Of a stretch of DNA of 23,957 nucleotides, positions 23,923-23,957 are shown one piece after another. Origin of the DNA: Desulfobacteraceae bacterium UBA2174. Lineage in GTDB: Bacteria > Desulfobacterota > Desulfobacteria > Desulfobacterales > UBA2174. The notes beneath the pieces were generated by a model, which was given only the letters and a program-made list of their open reading frames with translations, had not been told where the DNA came from and searched no databases. Location: positions 1 through 23,957 of the forward strand of contig DCWA01000004.1 of NCBI GenBank assembly GCA_002327445.1. The letters run 5' to 3'. Within the stretch, counting starts at the first letter, position 1. Every line of letters starts with the position of its first letter. Position numbers and translations under genes: made by a program.

Positions 23923-23957
23923 TTTCGGGGTACGTTATGCCCGAAAGTCTCTCGGGC
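23923..23957 (+). promoter_or_regulatory. Mutually exclusive hairpins at the window edge
   Basis: TTTCGGG (23923-23929) can pair with CCCGAAA (23940-23946), while GCCCGA (23939-23944) can instead pair with TCGGGC (23952-23957). The two stems share the same strand, as in attenuators and riboswitch platforms. The window ends here, so no downstream gene can be linked. Confidence 0.3.

Overview
The window looks like a chromosomal piece of a Gram-negative, GC-rich deltaproteobacterium (Desulfobacterota, possibly a Desulfosarcina-like sulfate reducer). I infer this from lpxC (so LPS is made), from the gene order comM / lpxC / DUF4390 gene / NtrY-type kinase, from a GEMM-class riboswitch, and from several dispersed intergenic repeat families of a kind common in such genomes. 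No tRNA, rRNA, CRISPR array, transposase or integrase is visible.

Left part (1-4500), surface polysaccharide functions: the 3' end of a TylF-like methyltransferase converges on a secreted heparinase II/III-type polysaccharide lyase. Divergent from the lyase is a CapA-family metallophosphatase with a TTG start, followed by a terminator-like hairpin.

Centre-left (4380-10290): an AT-rich leader carries a GEMM-I (cyclic dinucleotide) riboswitch at 4891-4986 and a strong intrinsic terminator. It precedes a 1636-residue secreted protein with a PL1 pectate-lyase-like domain, type-3 calcium repeats, Ig-like parts, and two copies of a module made of a bacterial repeat, a LamG domain and a dockerin. 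By eye, the base that selects between c-di-GMP and cyclic AMP-GMP is A, as in the cGAMP class.

Centre (10291-17019): a cysteine synthase fused to a cysteinyl-tRNA synthetase-like domain with degenerate HIGH and KMSKS motifs; a VanZ-like membrane protein with a C-terminal beta-rich domain; a nucleotide-sugar dehydrogenase interrupted in frame by repeat DNA; and a secreted TIGR03790-family protein. Copies of one repeat, built around 'TCTCGCGCCAAGACGC', sit at nearly every gene border here.

Right part (17422-23202): comM (minus strand, TTG start) faces away from lpxC, the DUF4390 gene and an NtrY-like kinase, three genes that look like one operon. The last 750 bases hold no gene but a perfect 218-bp direct duplication. 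The expected response-regulator partner (NtrX-like) is not in the window.

Read together, much of the window serves the cell surface: polysaccharide precursor oxidation, capsule or EPS turnover, lipid A synthesis and envelope sensing. One large extracellular polysaccharide-binding enzyme appears to be under second-messenger control at the RNA level.
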